A DNA stretch of 64,000 bases from Bradyrhizobium sp. LTSP885 (GCF_000938305.1 NZ_JYMT01000042.1:62001-126000), one strand, 5' to 3'. Positions 25,332 through 36,200 are shown, numbered from the stretch's first letter. Translations and numbers: made by a program. Notes: generated from the letters alone by a model not told the origin.

Positions 25332-26345
25332 ATGTTCCGAACCATTGCCCTGACTGGCTTCGCGGCCATTGTCGCCGCCTCAACCGTCGCGCTTGCGCCG
25401 CCCGCGCGCGCGCAGATCGGCACGATTTTCTCCGATCCCGCGCCGCGCCCGCCGGGTTCGATTCCGCGTGGCGGACAGGTGCAGCCGCCCAACGACGACG
25501 ACGAGGAAGTGCCGGAACTGCCGCGCGGCCGGTTGTTGCCGCCGCCGACCCGGCCGCTGCCGCCGGCCCAGGCCGTGCCGCCGCCCGGCAGTGTGCAATC
25601 GCAGCCGTTGGCGCCGCCGCCCGGCGTTCCCCAGAACACCCAGCCCGGGGTTGCGGTTCAGCCGCCGCAGCCCGGCGGCCCCGCCGTCGCCAACACGCCG
25701 CCCGGCCAGAACCCGCTGCCGGGCCTGCCGCCAGGGCAGCGCCAGCCCAAGGGCACGCCGCAGCCGTCAGGCGCGCCGCCGGCCGCCGCGACGCTGCAGC
25801 CTGGCGATGAGGTCGTGACCGAGCCGCCGTCGACCAAGATCACCAACAAGAAGGCGAGCTTCTCCGGCCTCGACAAGATCACCGGGCGCATCATCAATTT
25901 CGACGAGGATATCGGCGAGACCGTGCAGTTCGGCGCGCTGCGGGTGAAGACCGATGCCTGCTACACGCGGCCCTCGACCGAAGCCGCCAACACCGATGCC
26001 TTCGTCGAGGTCGACGAGATCACGCTGCAGGGCGAGGTGAAGCGGATTTTCTCGGGCTGGATGTACGCGGCAAGCCCCGGCCTGCACGGCGTCGAGCATC
26101 CGATCTACGACATCTGGTTGACCGACTGCAAAGGGCCGGACCAGACCATCGTGACCGCCGCGCCCGATCCGCCGAAGCAGCCGACGACACCGCCGCCGCC
26201 AGTGGCGCAGAAGCGCCCGGCTGCGCCGAAGCAGGCGGCGCCGCGGCCGCCGCCGCAACCGCAATTCCAGCAGCAGCCGCCACCTCCGCCGCCCCCGCAA
26301 CAGCAGCGGCCGGGTGGATTGTTCGGCGGACTGTTCGGGAATTAA
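25332..26345 (+). CDS. Exported Pro-rich DUF2155 protein
   Basis: A predicted 337-residue protein. The signal peptide ends near APPARAQ (residue 28). A Pro/Gln-rich segment of about 145 residues follows. The DUF2155 domain (about 165-270) is marked by LDKITGRIINFDEDIGETVQ, VKTDACYTRP, FVEVDEITLQGEVKRIFSGW and HPIYDIWLTDCK. The C-terminus is a second Pro/Gln-rich tail ending GLFGGLFGN. DUF2155 proteins are periplasmic and of unknown function, and they usually sit beside aat and NDUFA12 in alphaproteobacteria, as here. The longer frame from 25263 lacks a signal peptide at its start. Its stop overlaps the convergent aat stop by four bases. Confidence 0.83.
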   Translation: MFRTIALTGFAAIVAASTVALAPPARAQIGTIFSDPAPRPPGSIPRGGQVQPPNDDDEEVPELPRGRLLPPPTRPLPPAQAVPPPGSVQSQPLAPPPGVPQNTQPGVAVQPPQPGGPAVANTPPGQNPLPGLPPGQRQPKGTPQPSGAPPAAATLQPGDEVVTEPPSTKITNKKASFSGLDKITGRIINFDEDIGETVQFGALRVKTDACYTRPSTEAANTDAFVEVDEITLQGEVKRIFSGWMYAASPGLHGVEHPIYDIWLTDCKGPDQTIVTAAPDPPKQPTTPPPPVAQKRPAAPKQAAPRPPPQPQFQQQPPPPPPPQQQRPGGLFGGLFGN

Positions 26346-27022
26346 TTTCGTTGAGCGATGATCGCGAGGGCGTCGGCGCCTTTGACCGGCTGCGTGGCGT
26401 CGAGCGTGCGGAACTCGGCCGGTGCGCCCGGGACTGCGCGGTCGAGCAGCGCACGATAGCGCCGCCGCGGGATTTCGATCGCGCCAAAAGTCTTCAGATG
26501 CTCGGTGACATATTGCGTGTCGAGTAGTTCGAACCCGCCTGCGATCAGGCGCGCCACGAGATGCACCAGCGCGACCTTCGAGGCGTCGCGCGCGGTGTGG
26601 AACATGCTTTCCCCGAAGAAGGCACGGCCGAGGCTGACGCCGTAGAGCCCGCCGACCAGTTCGCCGTCTTGCCAAACCTCGACGCTGTGGCAGTGGCCAA
26701 GCGCGTTCAACCCGACATAGAGATCGCGGATGCGCTTGTTGATCCAGGTGTCGTCGCGGCCCGGATGCGGCGCCGCGCAGCCTGCGATCACGGCCTTGAA
26801 CGCGGTGTCGACGGTGACTGTGAACAGATCGGAGCGCACGGTGCGCGCCAGCCGCGAGGCGACGCGGAAGCCGTCGAGCGGAATCACGCCGCGCAGCTCC
26901 GGCTCGACCCAGAACAAGGTCGGATCGTCGGCGCTCTCCGCCATCGGGAAGATGCCGCAGGCATAGGCGCGCAGCAGCACTTCTGGCGTGATCTCGGAAG
27001 AGACGGAGTCGCGTGACGTCAT
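26342..27022 (-). CDS. aat: Leucyl/phenylalanyl-tRNA--protein transferase
   Basis: A predicted 226-residue cytosolic enzyme that adds Leu or Phe from tRNA to proteins with N-terminal Arg or Lys, marking them for ClpAP via the N-degron pathway. Family motifs are YACGIFPM near the N-terminus, FWVEPELRGVIPL, WINKRI, LGHCHSVEVWQDGELVGGLYG, GRAFFGESMFH and LLDTQYVTEHL. The start at 27022 removes 18 unmatched residues of the longer frame. The gene converges with the DUF2155 gene and shares four bases at the stops. Confidence 0.93.
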   Translation of the reverse strand: MTSRDSVSSEITPEVLLRAYACGIFPMAESADDPTLFWVEPELRGVIPLDGFRVASRLARTVRSDLFTVTVDTAFKAVIAGCAAPHPGRDDTWINKRIRDLYVGLNALGHCHSVEVWQDGELVGGLYGVSLGRAFFGESMFHTARDASKVALVHLVARLIAGGFELLDTQYVTEHLKTFGAIEIPRRRYRALLDRAVPGAPAEFRTLDATQPVKGADALAIIAQRN

Positions 27023-27253
27023 GCGGCCGAGGATAGCAAACCGCGGGCGTCCTTGCGATGGGCCGTGTTCGACCATCGCGCGGTGTTGACGGGACGCTCA
27101 GGTTCCTCCACAAGCCGCGCCGTTAGGTCGCAGGCGGTCGATCCATGCTGCGACGCTATGCTACGTTGCAACGAAATGGCGGTGGCACCGGGGGCATGGC
27201 GGCCGCACGCCCGACAATCAATAATCAAGAAAGATACGTGAGGGGGACGCTGC

Positions 27254-28699
27254 ATGAAGATGTCATGGAGGACGTTTGCACCGCTGGTGGTCTGGCTGGC
27301 GATCTATCTGATCCCGGTGCCGGCGGGGCTGAACGTCGATCAGTGGCACTATTTTGCAGTGTTCGCCGCCGTGATCGTTGGCCTGATCCTGGAATCGATG
27401 CCGGTCGGCGCGGTCGGCCTGATCGGGCTGACGGTCGCCGGCGTCGGCGGCTATGTCGAGCACGATCCGAACAAGTCGCTGCGCTGGATGCTCAGCGGTT
27501 TCTCGGAAAGCACGGTGTGGCTGATCGTCGGCGCGTTCGTGTTCTCGATCGGCTATCGCAAGAGCGGGCTCGGCCGTCGTCTCGCGCTGCTCTTGGTGCG
27601 GACGCTCGGCCGCCGCACCATCGGGCTCGGCTATGCGGTGGCGTTCTCCGATCTGCTGCTGGCGCCGGCGACGCCGTCCAATACGGCGCGCTCGGGCGGC
27701 ACGATCTACCCGATCGTCAGCAACATCCCGCGCATCTATGGGTCCGAACCCGGTCCGACCGCGGGCAAGATCGGCACCTTCGTGATGTGGACGGCGTTTG
27801 CCACCACGGCGGTGACGAGTTCGCTGTTCCTCACGGCGCTGGCGCCGAACGCGGCCGCGCTCGCGATCGCCAAGAAGCTCGTCAATGTCGACGTCGGCTG
27901 GTCGCAATGGTTCATCGGCTTCGCGCCGCTCGGCCTGCTGTTGCTGCTGCTGGTGCCGCTGCTGAGCTATGCGATCTGCCGGCCCGAGATCAAAGAGAGC
28001 CCGGAGATCGTGACGTGGAGCCGGGGCGAGCTCGCCGCGATGGGGCCGCCGTCGCGCCAGGAATGGATCATGGCCGCGCTGGTGCTGCTGGCGATGTTCT
28101 TCTGGATCTGCGGCTCCAATCCCAACATCAGCCTGCCGCTGTTCGGCTCCAACTTCATCAACGCGACCACGGTCGTGTTCGTGGTGATCTCGCTGATGCT
28201 GGTCACCGGCGTGATCGCGTTCGAGGACATTGTTGCCGAGAAGAGCGCGTGGGAGGTGTTCTTCTACTTCACCTCGCTGCTCACGCTGTCGTCGGGCCTG
28301 AACGAGATCGGCTTCATCAAATGGGTGGCGGAGGGTTACGCCAGGCCGCTTGCCGGATTGTCGCCGCTCGCAGGTATGATCCTGCTCGTCTCATTCTTCT
28401 TCTGGGTCCACTATTTCTTCTCGAGCATCACCTCGCATGCGGCAGCGGTGCTGCCGGTCGTGCTCGCGGTCGGCTCCAGCATTCCCGGCCTGTCGGTGCC
28501 GACTCTGACGTTACTGTGCGTCTATTCGCTCGGGCTGATGGGCGTGATCTCGCCTTACGCGACCGGACCGGCGCCGATGTATTACGGCAGCGGCTATATC
28601 GGGAAAGGCGACTTCTGGAGATTCGGGCTGATCTTTGGCGTGATCTACTTTGTCGGATTGTTGCTGATTGTGTTGCCCTGGCTACAGGCGATCGGGTAA
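27254..28699 (+). CDS. DASS/SLC13 family anion transporter
   Basis: A 481-residue inner-membrane protein with about twelve hydrophobic helices. The two SNT-type substrate-site loops of the family are visible, APATPSNTARSGG near residue 136 and SPYATGPAPMYYGSGYI near 435. This fits the CitT/TtdT branch, which exchanges di- or tricarboxylates such as succinate, citrate or tartrate; the exact substrate is inference. A strong ribosome site (GAGGGGGA) lies about seven bases before the ATG. It appears to be a single-gene unit. Confidence 0.88.
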   Translation: MKMSWRTFAPLVVWLAIYLIPVPAGLNVDQWHYFAVFAAVIVGLILESMPVGAVGLIGLTVAGVGGYVEHDPNKSLRWMLSGFSESTVWLIVGAFVFSIGYRKSGLGRRLALLLVRTLGRRTIGLGYAVAFSDLLLAPATPSNTARSGGTIYPIVSNIPRIYGSEPGPTAGKIGTFVMWTAFATTAVTSSLFLTALAPNAAALAIAKKLVNVDVGWSQWFIGFAPLGLLLLLLVPLLSYAICRPEIKESPEIVTWSRGELAAMGPPSRQEWIMAALVLLAMFFWICGSNPNISLPLFGSNFINATTVVFVVISLMLVTGVIAFEDIVAEKSAWEVFFYFTSLLTLSSGLNEIGFIKWVAEGYARPLAGLSPLAGMILLVSFFFWVHYFFSSITSHAAAVLPVVLAVGSSIPGLSVPTLTLLCVYSLGLMGVISPYATGPAPMYYGSGYIGKGDFWRFGLIFGVIYFVGLLLIVLPWLQAIG

Positions 28700-28731
28700 A
28701 CTCCGAACCAATCTGGCGTGAAGAGCGACAG

Positions 28732-28761
28732 TGGAGTAGGACCTTCGTTTGGAGTAGGACC
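28732..28761. promoter_or_regulatory. Two exact 12-bp direct repeats before the efflux operon
   Basis: TGGAGTAGGACC occurs at 28732-28743 and again at 28750-28761, a spacing of 18 bp, in the 190-base gap before the adaptor gene. Tandem half-sites in this position could bind a regulator, but the 18-bp phase is not a whole number of helical turns and no regulator gene is adjacent. Confidence 0.35.
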
Positions 28762-28890
28762 ATCCTTTCCGATTGTTAACGCGCTTTGTGTGCCGGAAGC
28801 GTTCAAAATGCTCCCTCGAGTGTGGCGCGCGCGGGTTCAGGGGACACACGGAACCGCGCGAGCTCATTCGTCTTTCTTTGTGGGCAGCTT

Positions 28891-30192
28891 ATGGACCAGC
28901 AGACAAAACACCCGTCGATCCTCGTGCCTGAACAGACCAGGCGGTCGTCGCGCGGCCGGGTCATTCTGACCACGCTTGTCGTGTTGCTGTTGCTCGCCGG
29001 CATCGTCTGGTGGACGCGGCAGCAGGCTGCGCCGCAGCCGGCCGGCGGCGGGCGCAATTCTGGACCGATGTCGATCGTGCCGGAGACCGTCGGCAAGGGT
29101 GACATCGGCATCAATCTCAACGCGCTCGGCACCGTGACGTCGCTCGCGACGGTGACGATCAGAAGCCAGATCAGCGGCTATCTGATGAAGATCGATTTCA
29201 AGGAGGGCGACGAGGTCAAGAAAGGCGACCTGATCGCCGAGATCGATTCGCGCCCCTATGAGGCGACGCTGGCGCAGGCCAAGGGAAACCTCGCGCGCGA
29301 CGAAGCGATCCTGAAGGGCGCCCAGGTCGATCTCACGCGCTACCAGGGCCTCGCCGCGCAGAACGCGGTGCCGCATCAGCAGCTCGACACCCAGATCGCG
29401 CTGGTGGCGCAGGACCAAGGCACCGTCGAAGCTGATCGTGCCACTGTGAAATCGGCCGAAGTGAATCTGCAATATTGCCGCATCCTGTCGCCGCTCGACG
29501 GGCGGGTCGGGCTGCGCCAGGTCGACCAGGGCAACTACGTCACGCCTGGAGACACCAACGGCCTCGTCGTGATCACGCAGTTGCACCCGATCAGCGTGCT
29601 GTTCACCTTGCCGGAGGACAATCTGCAGGCGGTTGCCAAGCGGCTGCGCGACGGCGCGGTGCTGCCGGCGTCGGCCCTCGACCGCAGCGGCAGCAACAAG
29701 ATCGCAGACGGAACGTTGCAGACCTTCGACAGCTCGATCGATCCGACCACCGGCACGATCAAGCTGCGCGCCCAGTTCGAGAACGACACGCGCACGCTCT
29801 ATCCGAACCAGTTCGTCAACATCCGTCTGCTGCTCGACACCCACAAGGATGTCACGACGATGTCGACGGCTGGAATCCAGCGCGGCGTTCCCGGCACCTT
29901 CGTCTATCTCGTAAATGACGACAGCACCGTCACGGTCAAGCCCGTCAAGCTCGGCGTCACCGACGGCGACCGGGTCGAGGTGGTTTCGGGGATTGCGCCC
30001 GGCGATCGCATCGTGATCGATGGAGCCGACAAGCTGCGCGAGGGAGCCAAGGTGATCGTTCGTTCCGCCGCGGACGCTGCAAATCCGGGCGCTGCGGCCA
30101 AGGGGACAGTGAACGGGGCAGCGAAGGGGGCTGATCCCGACAAGGCGGGAGGCGGCAAGCGCAAACGCTCCGAGGACGGGCAGAAGCAATGA
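28891..30192 (+). CDS. mdtA: RND efflux periplasmic adaptor, MdtA/MuxA type
   Basis: A predicted 433-residue membrane-fusion protein linking the RND pump to the outer-membrane channel. A single N-terminal helix (about 24-43) anchors it. The lipoyl halves lie around SLATVTIRSQISGYLMKIDF and YCRILSPLDGRVG, with the helical hairpin between them (EATLAQAKGNLARDEA...). A beta-barrel and membrane-proximal domain follow, and the tail is Lys/Gly-rich. The start at 28891 is chosen because it places the anchor at the N-terminus; the longer frame upstream has no matching sequence. Its stop overlaps the next start by four bases. Confidence 0.9.
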   Translation: MDQQTKHPSILVPEQTRRSSRGRVILTTLVVLLLLAGIVWWTRQQAAPQPAGGGRNSGPMSIVPETVGKGDIGINLNALGTVTSLATVTIRSQISGYLMKIDFKEGDEVKKGDLIAEIDSRPYEATLAQAKGNLARDEAILKGAQVDLTRYQGLAAQNAVPHQQLDTQIALVAQDQGTVEADRATVKSAEVNLQYCRILSPLDGRVGLRQVDQGNYVTPGDTNGLVVITQLHPISVLFTLPEDNLQAVAKRLRDGAVLPASALDRSGSNKIADGTLQTFDSSIDPTTGTIKLRAQFENDTRTLYPNQFVNIRLLLDTHKDVTTMSTAGIQRGVPGTFVYLVNDDSTVTVKPVKLGVTDGDRVEVVSGIAPGDRIVIDGADKLREGAKVIVRSAADAANPGAAAKGTVNGAAKGADPDKAGGGKRKRSEDGQKQ

Positions 30193-33100
30193 ACCCGTCG
30201 CGGCCATTCATCCTGCGGCCGGTGGCGACGACCCTGCTGATGATCGCCATCATGCTGTCCGGCATGCTGGCGTTCAGATTCCTGCCTGTCGCGGCGCTGC
30301 CGGAGGTCGATTATCCCACCATCCAGGTGCAGACCTTCTATCCGGGCGCCAGCCCTGACGTGATGACGTCGTCGGTGACGGCGCCGCTTGAGGTGCAGTT
30401 CGGCCAGATGCCGAATTTGAACCAGATGAGCTCGGTGAGCTCGGCCGGCTCCTCCGTGATCACGCTGCAGTTCGGACTGTCGATCTCGCTCGATGTCGCC
30501 GAGCAGGAGGTGCAGGCCGCGATCAACGCCGCGGGCAATCTGTTGCCGTCGGACCTGCCGGCGCCGCCGATCTACGCCAAGGTCAATCCGGCAGACGCGC
30601 CGATCCTGACGCTCGGCCTGACGTCGAAGACCATGCCGCTGACGCAGGTCGAGGATTTCGTCGATACAAGGCTGGCGCAGAAGATCTCGCAGCTTCCCGG
30701 CGTCGGCCTCGTCAGCATCAGCGGCGGCCAGCGCCCCGCGGTGCGTATCCAGGCCGACATCCGCAAGCTCGCGGCCTATGGCCTCAACATCGACGATCTC
30801 CGCACCACGCTCGGCAACGCGAACGTCAACACGCCGAAGGGCAATTTCGACGGCGCGATGCGCGCCTACACCATCAACGCCAACGACCAGATCCGTAACG
30901 CCAGCGACTACAAATCGTTGATCGTCGCCTACAAGAACGGCTCGCCGGTCCGCCTCAGCGACGTCGGCAACGTCACCGACGGCGCGCAGAACGACAAGCT
31001 CGGCGCCTGGATGAACCAGACGCAGGCGATCATCCTCAACATCCAGCGTCAGCCCGGCGCCAACGTTATCTCGGTGGTCGAGGGCATCAAGGCGCTGCTG
31101 CCGCAGCTGCAGGCCACGTTGCCGGCCGCGATCGATCTCGACATCCTGACCGACCGGACTGTGACGATCCGGGCCTCGGTCCGCGATGTCGAATACGAGC
31201 TATCGCTCGCGGTGATGCTGGTGGTGCTGGTGATCTTCGTGTTCCTGCGCAACGCCCGCGCCACCCTGATCCCGAGCCTGTCGGTGCCGTTGTCGCTGGT
31301 CGGCACGCTGGGGGCGATGTATCTGTTCGGCTTCAGCCTGAACAATCTGTCGCTGATGGCGCTCACGATCGCGACCGGGTTCGTGGTCGACGACGCCATC
31401 GTCGTGATCGAGAACATCTCGCGCTATATCGAGGAGGGTGAGTCGCCACTGCAGGCTGCGCTGCGCGGCTCCGAGCAGATCGGCTTCACCATCATCTCGC
31501 TGACGGTGTCGCTGATCGCGGTGCTGATTCCGCTGTTGTTCATGGGCGATGTGGTCGGCCGCCTGTTCCGTGAATTCGCCATCACGCTGTCGGTCACGAT
31601 CCTGATCTCGGCCGTGGTGTCGCTGACCTTGGTGCCGATGGCCTGCGCCAAGCTGTTGAAGCCGGAGAGCGCATCGCACGAGAACACGTTCCAGCGGCTT
31701 GCCCGCGAAGGCTTCGACCATGTCATCGCGATCTATGGCCGGATGCTCAATTGGGTGCTGGACCGCCAGACCCTGGTGCTGCTGATCGCGCTGGCCACTT
31801 TCGGCGTGACTGCGTGGCTCTACATCGTCATCCCCAAGGGGTTCTTCCCGTTGCAGGACACCGGCGTGATCCAGGCGATTTCGGAGGCGCCGCAATCGGT
31901 GTCCTATGCCGCGATGGCCGAGCGCCAGCAGCAACTCGCGAGCGCGATCCTGAAGGATCCTGATGTCGACAGCCTGTCGTCCTTCATCGGCGTCGACGGC
32001 ACCAACACCACGCTGAACAGCGGCCGCATCCTGATCAACCTGAAGCCGCATGAGGAGCGCAAGGCCGACATTGCGACGGTCATGAACAGGATCAAGGCGA
32101 GCACGGCTTCGTTGACCGGCGTTACGCTCTATATGCAGCCGGTCCAGGACTTGACCATCGAAGGCACGGTGAGCAAGACGCAGTACCAGTTCATCCTGCA
32201 GGACGCCGATCCGGCCCAGCTCGCCGAGTGGACGCCGAAGCTGGTCGACAGGCTGGCGCAACTGCCCGAATTCAGCGACGTCGCGAGCGACATCTCCGCG
32301 CAGGGGCTGTCGGTCTTTGTCGAGATCGACCGCGACCAGGCGGCCCGGTTCGGAATCACGCCGGCGACGATCGACAACGCGCTCTATGACTCCTATGGCC
32401 AGCGCATCGTCTCGACCATCTTCACCAACTCGAACCAGTACCGCGTGATCCTGGAGGCCGATCCGTCGCTGCAAAACTCGCTGCAAGCGCTGTCGGCGAT
32501 CTACCTGCCGTCATCGGTCGGCTCGACGCCGGTGCCGTTATCGGTGATGGCGAAGATGCGGGAGGAGACCGCACCGTTGCAGGTCTCCCATCTCGGACAA
32601 TTCCCGTCCGCGACGGTGTCGTTCAACCTCGCGCCCGGCGCCGCACTGGGCGACGCGGTGACCGCGATCAAGCAGGCCCAGATCGATATCGGCCAACCGC
32701 TCGGTGTCATCACGAGCTTCCAGGGCGCGGCACTGGCGTTCCAGTCGTCACTCTCCAACCAGCTGTTCCTGATCCTGGCGGCGATCATCACGGTCTATAT
32801 CGTGCTTGGTGTGCTCTATGAGAGCTTCATCCATCCTCTCACCATCCTCTCGACACTGCCTTCGGCCGGCATCGGAGCGTTGCTGGCGCTGATCGTGGCG
32901 GGGCAGGACCTGACCATCGTCGCGATCATCGGCATCATCCTGTTGATCGGTATCGTGAAGAAGAACGCGATCATGATGATCGACTTCGCGCTCGATGCCG
33001 AGCGCAACGAGGGCAAGCCGCCACGCGAGGCGATCTACCAGGCCTGCCTGCTACGCTTCCGGCCGATCATCATGACGACCATGGCCGCGGTGCTCGGTGC

Positions 33101-33296
33101 GCTGCCGTTGATGATCGGCACCGGCGCGGGCTCCGAATTGCGGCATCCGCTCGGCATCTCCATCGTCGGCGGCCTGTTGGTGAGCCAGTTGCTGACCCTG
33201 TTCACGACGCCGGTGATCTATCTCTGGTTCGATCGGCTCGCGATCAGATTTGCCGGGGGCGCCGGCGAGGTCGGCGAGGCAAGCGGGTCGCATTGA
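30189..33296 (+). CDS. mdtB: RND multidrug efflux permease, MdtB/MuxB type
   Basis: A 1035-residue proton-driven inner-membrane pump with the RND plan of twelve helices and two large periplasmic loops. It starts FILRPVATTLLMIAIMLSG. The proton-relay Asp pair is in GFVVDDAIVVIENI near 400, and GIVKKNAIMMIDFAL near 925 is in the second half. The sequence resembles the B subunit of paired MdtBC/MuxBC pumps, which assemble as mixed trimers. It overlaps the adaptor gene by four bases (ATGA) and is followed after three bases by the second pump. Confidence 0.93.
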   Translation: MNPSRPFILRPVATTLLMIAIMLSGMLAFRFLPVAALPEVDYPTIQVQTFYPGASPDVMTSSVTAPLEVQFGQMPNLNQMSSVSSAGSSVITLQFGLSISLDVAEQEVQAAINAAGNLLPSDLPAPPIYAKVNPADAPILTLGLTSKTMPLTQVEDFVDTRLAQKISQLPGVGLVSISGGQRPAVRIQADIRKLAAYGLNIDDLRTTLGNANVNTPKGNFDGAMRAYTINANDQIRNASDYKSLIVAYKNGSPVRLSDVGNVTDGAQNDKLGAWMNQTQAIILNIQRQPGANVISVVEGIKALLPQLQATLPAAIDLDILTDRTVTIRASVRDVEYELSLAVMLVVLVIFVFLRNARATLIPSLSVPLSLVGTLGAMYLFGFSLNNLSLMALTIATGFVVDDAIVVIENISRYIEEGESPLQAALRGSEQIGFTIISLTVSLIAVLIPLLFMGDVVGRLFREFAITLSVTILISAVVSLTLVPMACAKLLKPESASHENTFQRLAREGFDHVIAIYGRMLNWVLDRQTLVLLIALATFGVTAWLYIVIPKGFFPLQDTGVIQAISEAPQSVSYAAMAERQQQLASAILKDPDVDSLSSFIGVDGTNTTLNSGRILINLKPHEERKADIATVMNRIKASTASLTGVTLYMQPVQDLTIEGTVSKTQYQFILQDADPAQLAEWTPKLVDRLAQLPEFSDVASDISAQGLSVFVEIDRDQAARFGITPATIDNALYDSYGQRIVSTIFTNSNQYRVILEADPSLQNSLQALSAIYLPSSVGSTPVPLSVMAKMREETAPLQVSHLGQFPSATVSFNLAPGAALGDAVTAIKQAQIDIGQPLGVITSFQGAALAFQSSLSNQLFLILAAIITVYIVLGVLYESFIHPLTILSTLPSAGIGALLALIVAGQDLTIVAIIGIILLIGIVKKNAIMMIDFALDAERNEGKPPREAIYQACLLRFRPIIMTTMAAVLGALPLMIGTGAGSELRHPLGISIVGGLLVSQLLTLFTTPVIYLWFDRLAIRFAGGAGEVGEASGSH

Positions 33297-33299
33297 GCC

Positions 33300-36200
33300 A
33301 TGGGCCCGTCAACACCCTTCATCCGCCGGCCGGTCGCAACGACGCTGCTGACCTTCGGCCTCGCGGCGGCCGGTGCCATCGCCTTCTTCAAGCTGCCGGT
33401 GTCACCGCTGCCGCAGGTGGATTATCCGACCATCTCGGTGCAGGCGACGCTGCCCGGCGCCAGTCCACAGGACGTCGCGACGACGGTCGCTAGCCCGCTG
33501 GAGCGGCATCTCGGCCAGATTGCCGATGTCACCGAGATGACGTCGTCGAGCTCGGTCGGCTCGACCCGCATCACGCTGCAGTTCGGGCTCAACCGCGACA
33601 TCAACGGCGCCGCGCGCGACGTGCAGGCCGCGATCAATGCGGCGCGGGCCGATCTGCCGACCAGCCTGCGCAGCAATCCGACTTACCGGAAGGTCAACCC
33701 GGCCGACGCGCCGATCCTGATCCTGACCTTGACGTCGGATACGCTGACGCGCGGCGATCTCTATGATGCGGCTTCCACGGTGCTGGCGCAGAAGCTGTCG
33801 CAGGTCGAGGGGATCGGCGAGGTGGTGGTGGGCGGCAGCTCGCTGCCGGCGGTGCGGGTCGATCTGATTCCGCAGGCGCTCTACAAATACGGTATCGGGC
33901 TCGAGGATGTCCGTGCGGCGCTGTCGAGTGCCAATGCGCACAGCCCAAAGGGCGGGATCGACGTCGGCGAGCAACGCTTCCAGATCTACGCCAACGATCA
34001 GGCCAGCAAGGCGGACGATTACAAATCGCTGATCGTGGCCTACCGCAACGGCGCCGGCGTGCATCTTTCCGACGTCGGGGAAGTGACCGACGGGGTCGAG
34101 AACCTGCGCAATGCCGGCCTTGCCAACGGCAAGCCTGCGGTGCTGATCATCCTCTACCGGCAGCCGAACGCCAATATCATCTCGACCGTCGATCTGGTGA
34201 AGGGGCTGATGCCGCAGCTGCGCGCCTCGGTGTCACCGGCGATCGATATCGGGCTCGCGGTCGACCGCTCGACGACCATCCGCACCTCGCTGCGGGACGT
34301 CGAACGGACCCTCATCCTTGCCGTGCTGCTGGTCATCTTCGTGGTGTTCGCATTCCTTCGCAGCGCACGGGCCACCCTCATTCCGGTGGTTGCGGTCTCG
34401 GTGTCGCTGGTCGCGACGTTCGGGGCGATGTACCTGATCGGCTACAGCCTCGACAATCTGTCCCTGATGGCGCTGACGGTGGCGACCGGCTTCGTGGTCG
34501 ACGACGCCATCGTCGTGCTGGAAAACATTACCCGTTACATCGAGGAGGGGCTGAGCCCGCTTCAGGCCGCGCTCAAGGGCGCCAACGAGGTCGGTTTCAC
34601 AGTGCTGTCGATGAGCGTCTCGCTGATCGCGGTGTTCATCCCGATCCTGCTGATGGAGGGAATTGTCGGCCGGCTGTTCCGCGAATTCGCGATGACGATC
34701 TCGATCTCGATTCTGATCTCGCTCGCGGTCTCGCTGGCGACCACCCCGATGATGTGCGCCGTCCTGCTCAAACCCGAAACCGGGGAGGGCCATGGGCGGC
34801 TCTATTGGGCGAGCGAGCGCTTCTTCGAGGCGATGCTGAGCTTCTACCGCAGGACGCTGACGGCCGCATTGGAGCATCCTGCGTCCGTGATGCTGGTCCT
34901 GGCGGCGGTGTTCGGCCTGAACTTCTACCTTTACAGCGTCATCCCGAAGGGCTTCTTCCCGCAGCAGGATACGGGGCGGCTGACGGGCTCGATCCAGGCC
35001 GATCAGAGCATTTCCTTTCAACTGATGCAGCAGAAGCTGACGCAGTTCGTCACCATCGTCAAAAACGATCCCGCCGTCGAAACGGCGGTCGGATTCACCG
35101 GCGGCGGTCAAACCAATTCCGGCTTCATGTTCGTGTCCTTGAAGCCGCTTGGCGAGCGCGTGTCGGCCGATCAGGTCATTGCACGGCTGCGGCGTTCGCT
35201 GGCGGTCGTTCCAGGGGCAACCCTGTTCCTGCAGGCGGTGCAGGATATCCGGGTCGGCGGCCGGTCCTCCAACGCGCAGTATCAGTACACGCTGCAGGGC
35301 TCGACGTTCGAGGAGCTCAATGAATGGACGCCGAAGATCGCGGCGGCCTTGCAGCAGGATCCGATCCTGACCGACGTCAACAGCGACCAGCAGAACAAGG
35401 GCCTGGAGTCCGATCTCGTGATCGACCGCGATGCGGCGGCCCGGCTCGGCGTGACCGTCAGCCAGGTCGACAACACGCTCTATGACGCATTCGGCCAGCG
35501 TCAGGTTTCGACGATCTATGTCGCGCGCAACCAGTACCACGTCATCATGGAGGTCGCGCCGCGCTACTGGCAAAACCCGGAGACGCTCAAGGACGTCTAT
35601 ATCAGCACGTCGGGCGGCTCGGTCGGCGGGTCGCAAGCGACCAACGCCGTGGCGGGTACCGTGGTGGCGCCTGGAACCTCGGGCGCGGCCAGCGCGGCCA
35701 ATGCCCAGGCCGCGCGCAATCTCGCCACCAACTCGATCGGCGCGACAGGGAAGGGCGTTGCCTCGACCGGATCGGCCGTCGCGACCAGCAGCGAGACCAT
35801 GATCCCGCTCTCGGCGGTCGCCAGTTTCAAGCAGGGGTCGACGCCTTTGGCGGTCAATCATCAGGGCCTTCTGGTCGCCAGCACCATCTCGTTCAACCTG
35901 CCGCCGAACGTAGCGCTGAGCACCGCGGTCAGCAGCATCGAGGCTACCATGAACCGGATCGGTGTTCCGGCCACGATCCGCGGCACCTTCCAGGGCACCG
36001 CGAAGGCGTTCCAGGATTCCCTCAACGGCCAGCCGTTCCTGATCCTGGCGGCGCTGGTGACCATCTACATCGTGCTGGGCGTGCTCTACGAGAGCTACAT
36101 CCACCCGCTGACGATCTTGTCCACATTGCCCTCAGCAGGTGTGGGCGCCTTGCTGGCGCTGATGGTATTCAAGACCGACTTCAGTATCATGGCGCTGATC

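Noticed and set aside
34233..36104. Long minus-strand frame opposite mdtC
   Set aside because: Antisense shadow with Arg/His/Asp-biased composition and no family motifs. The + strand gene is certain.
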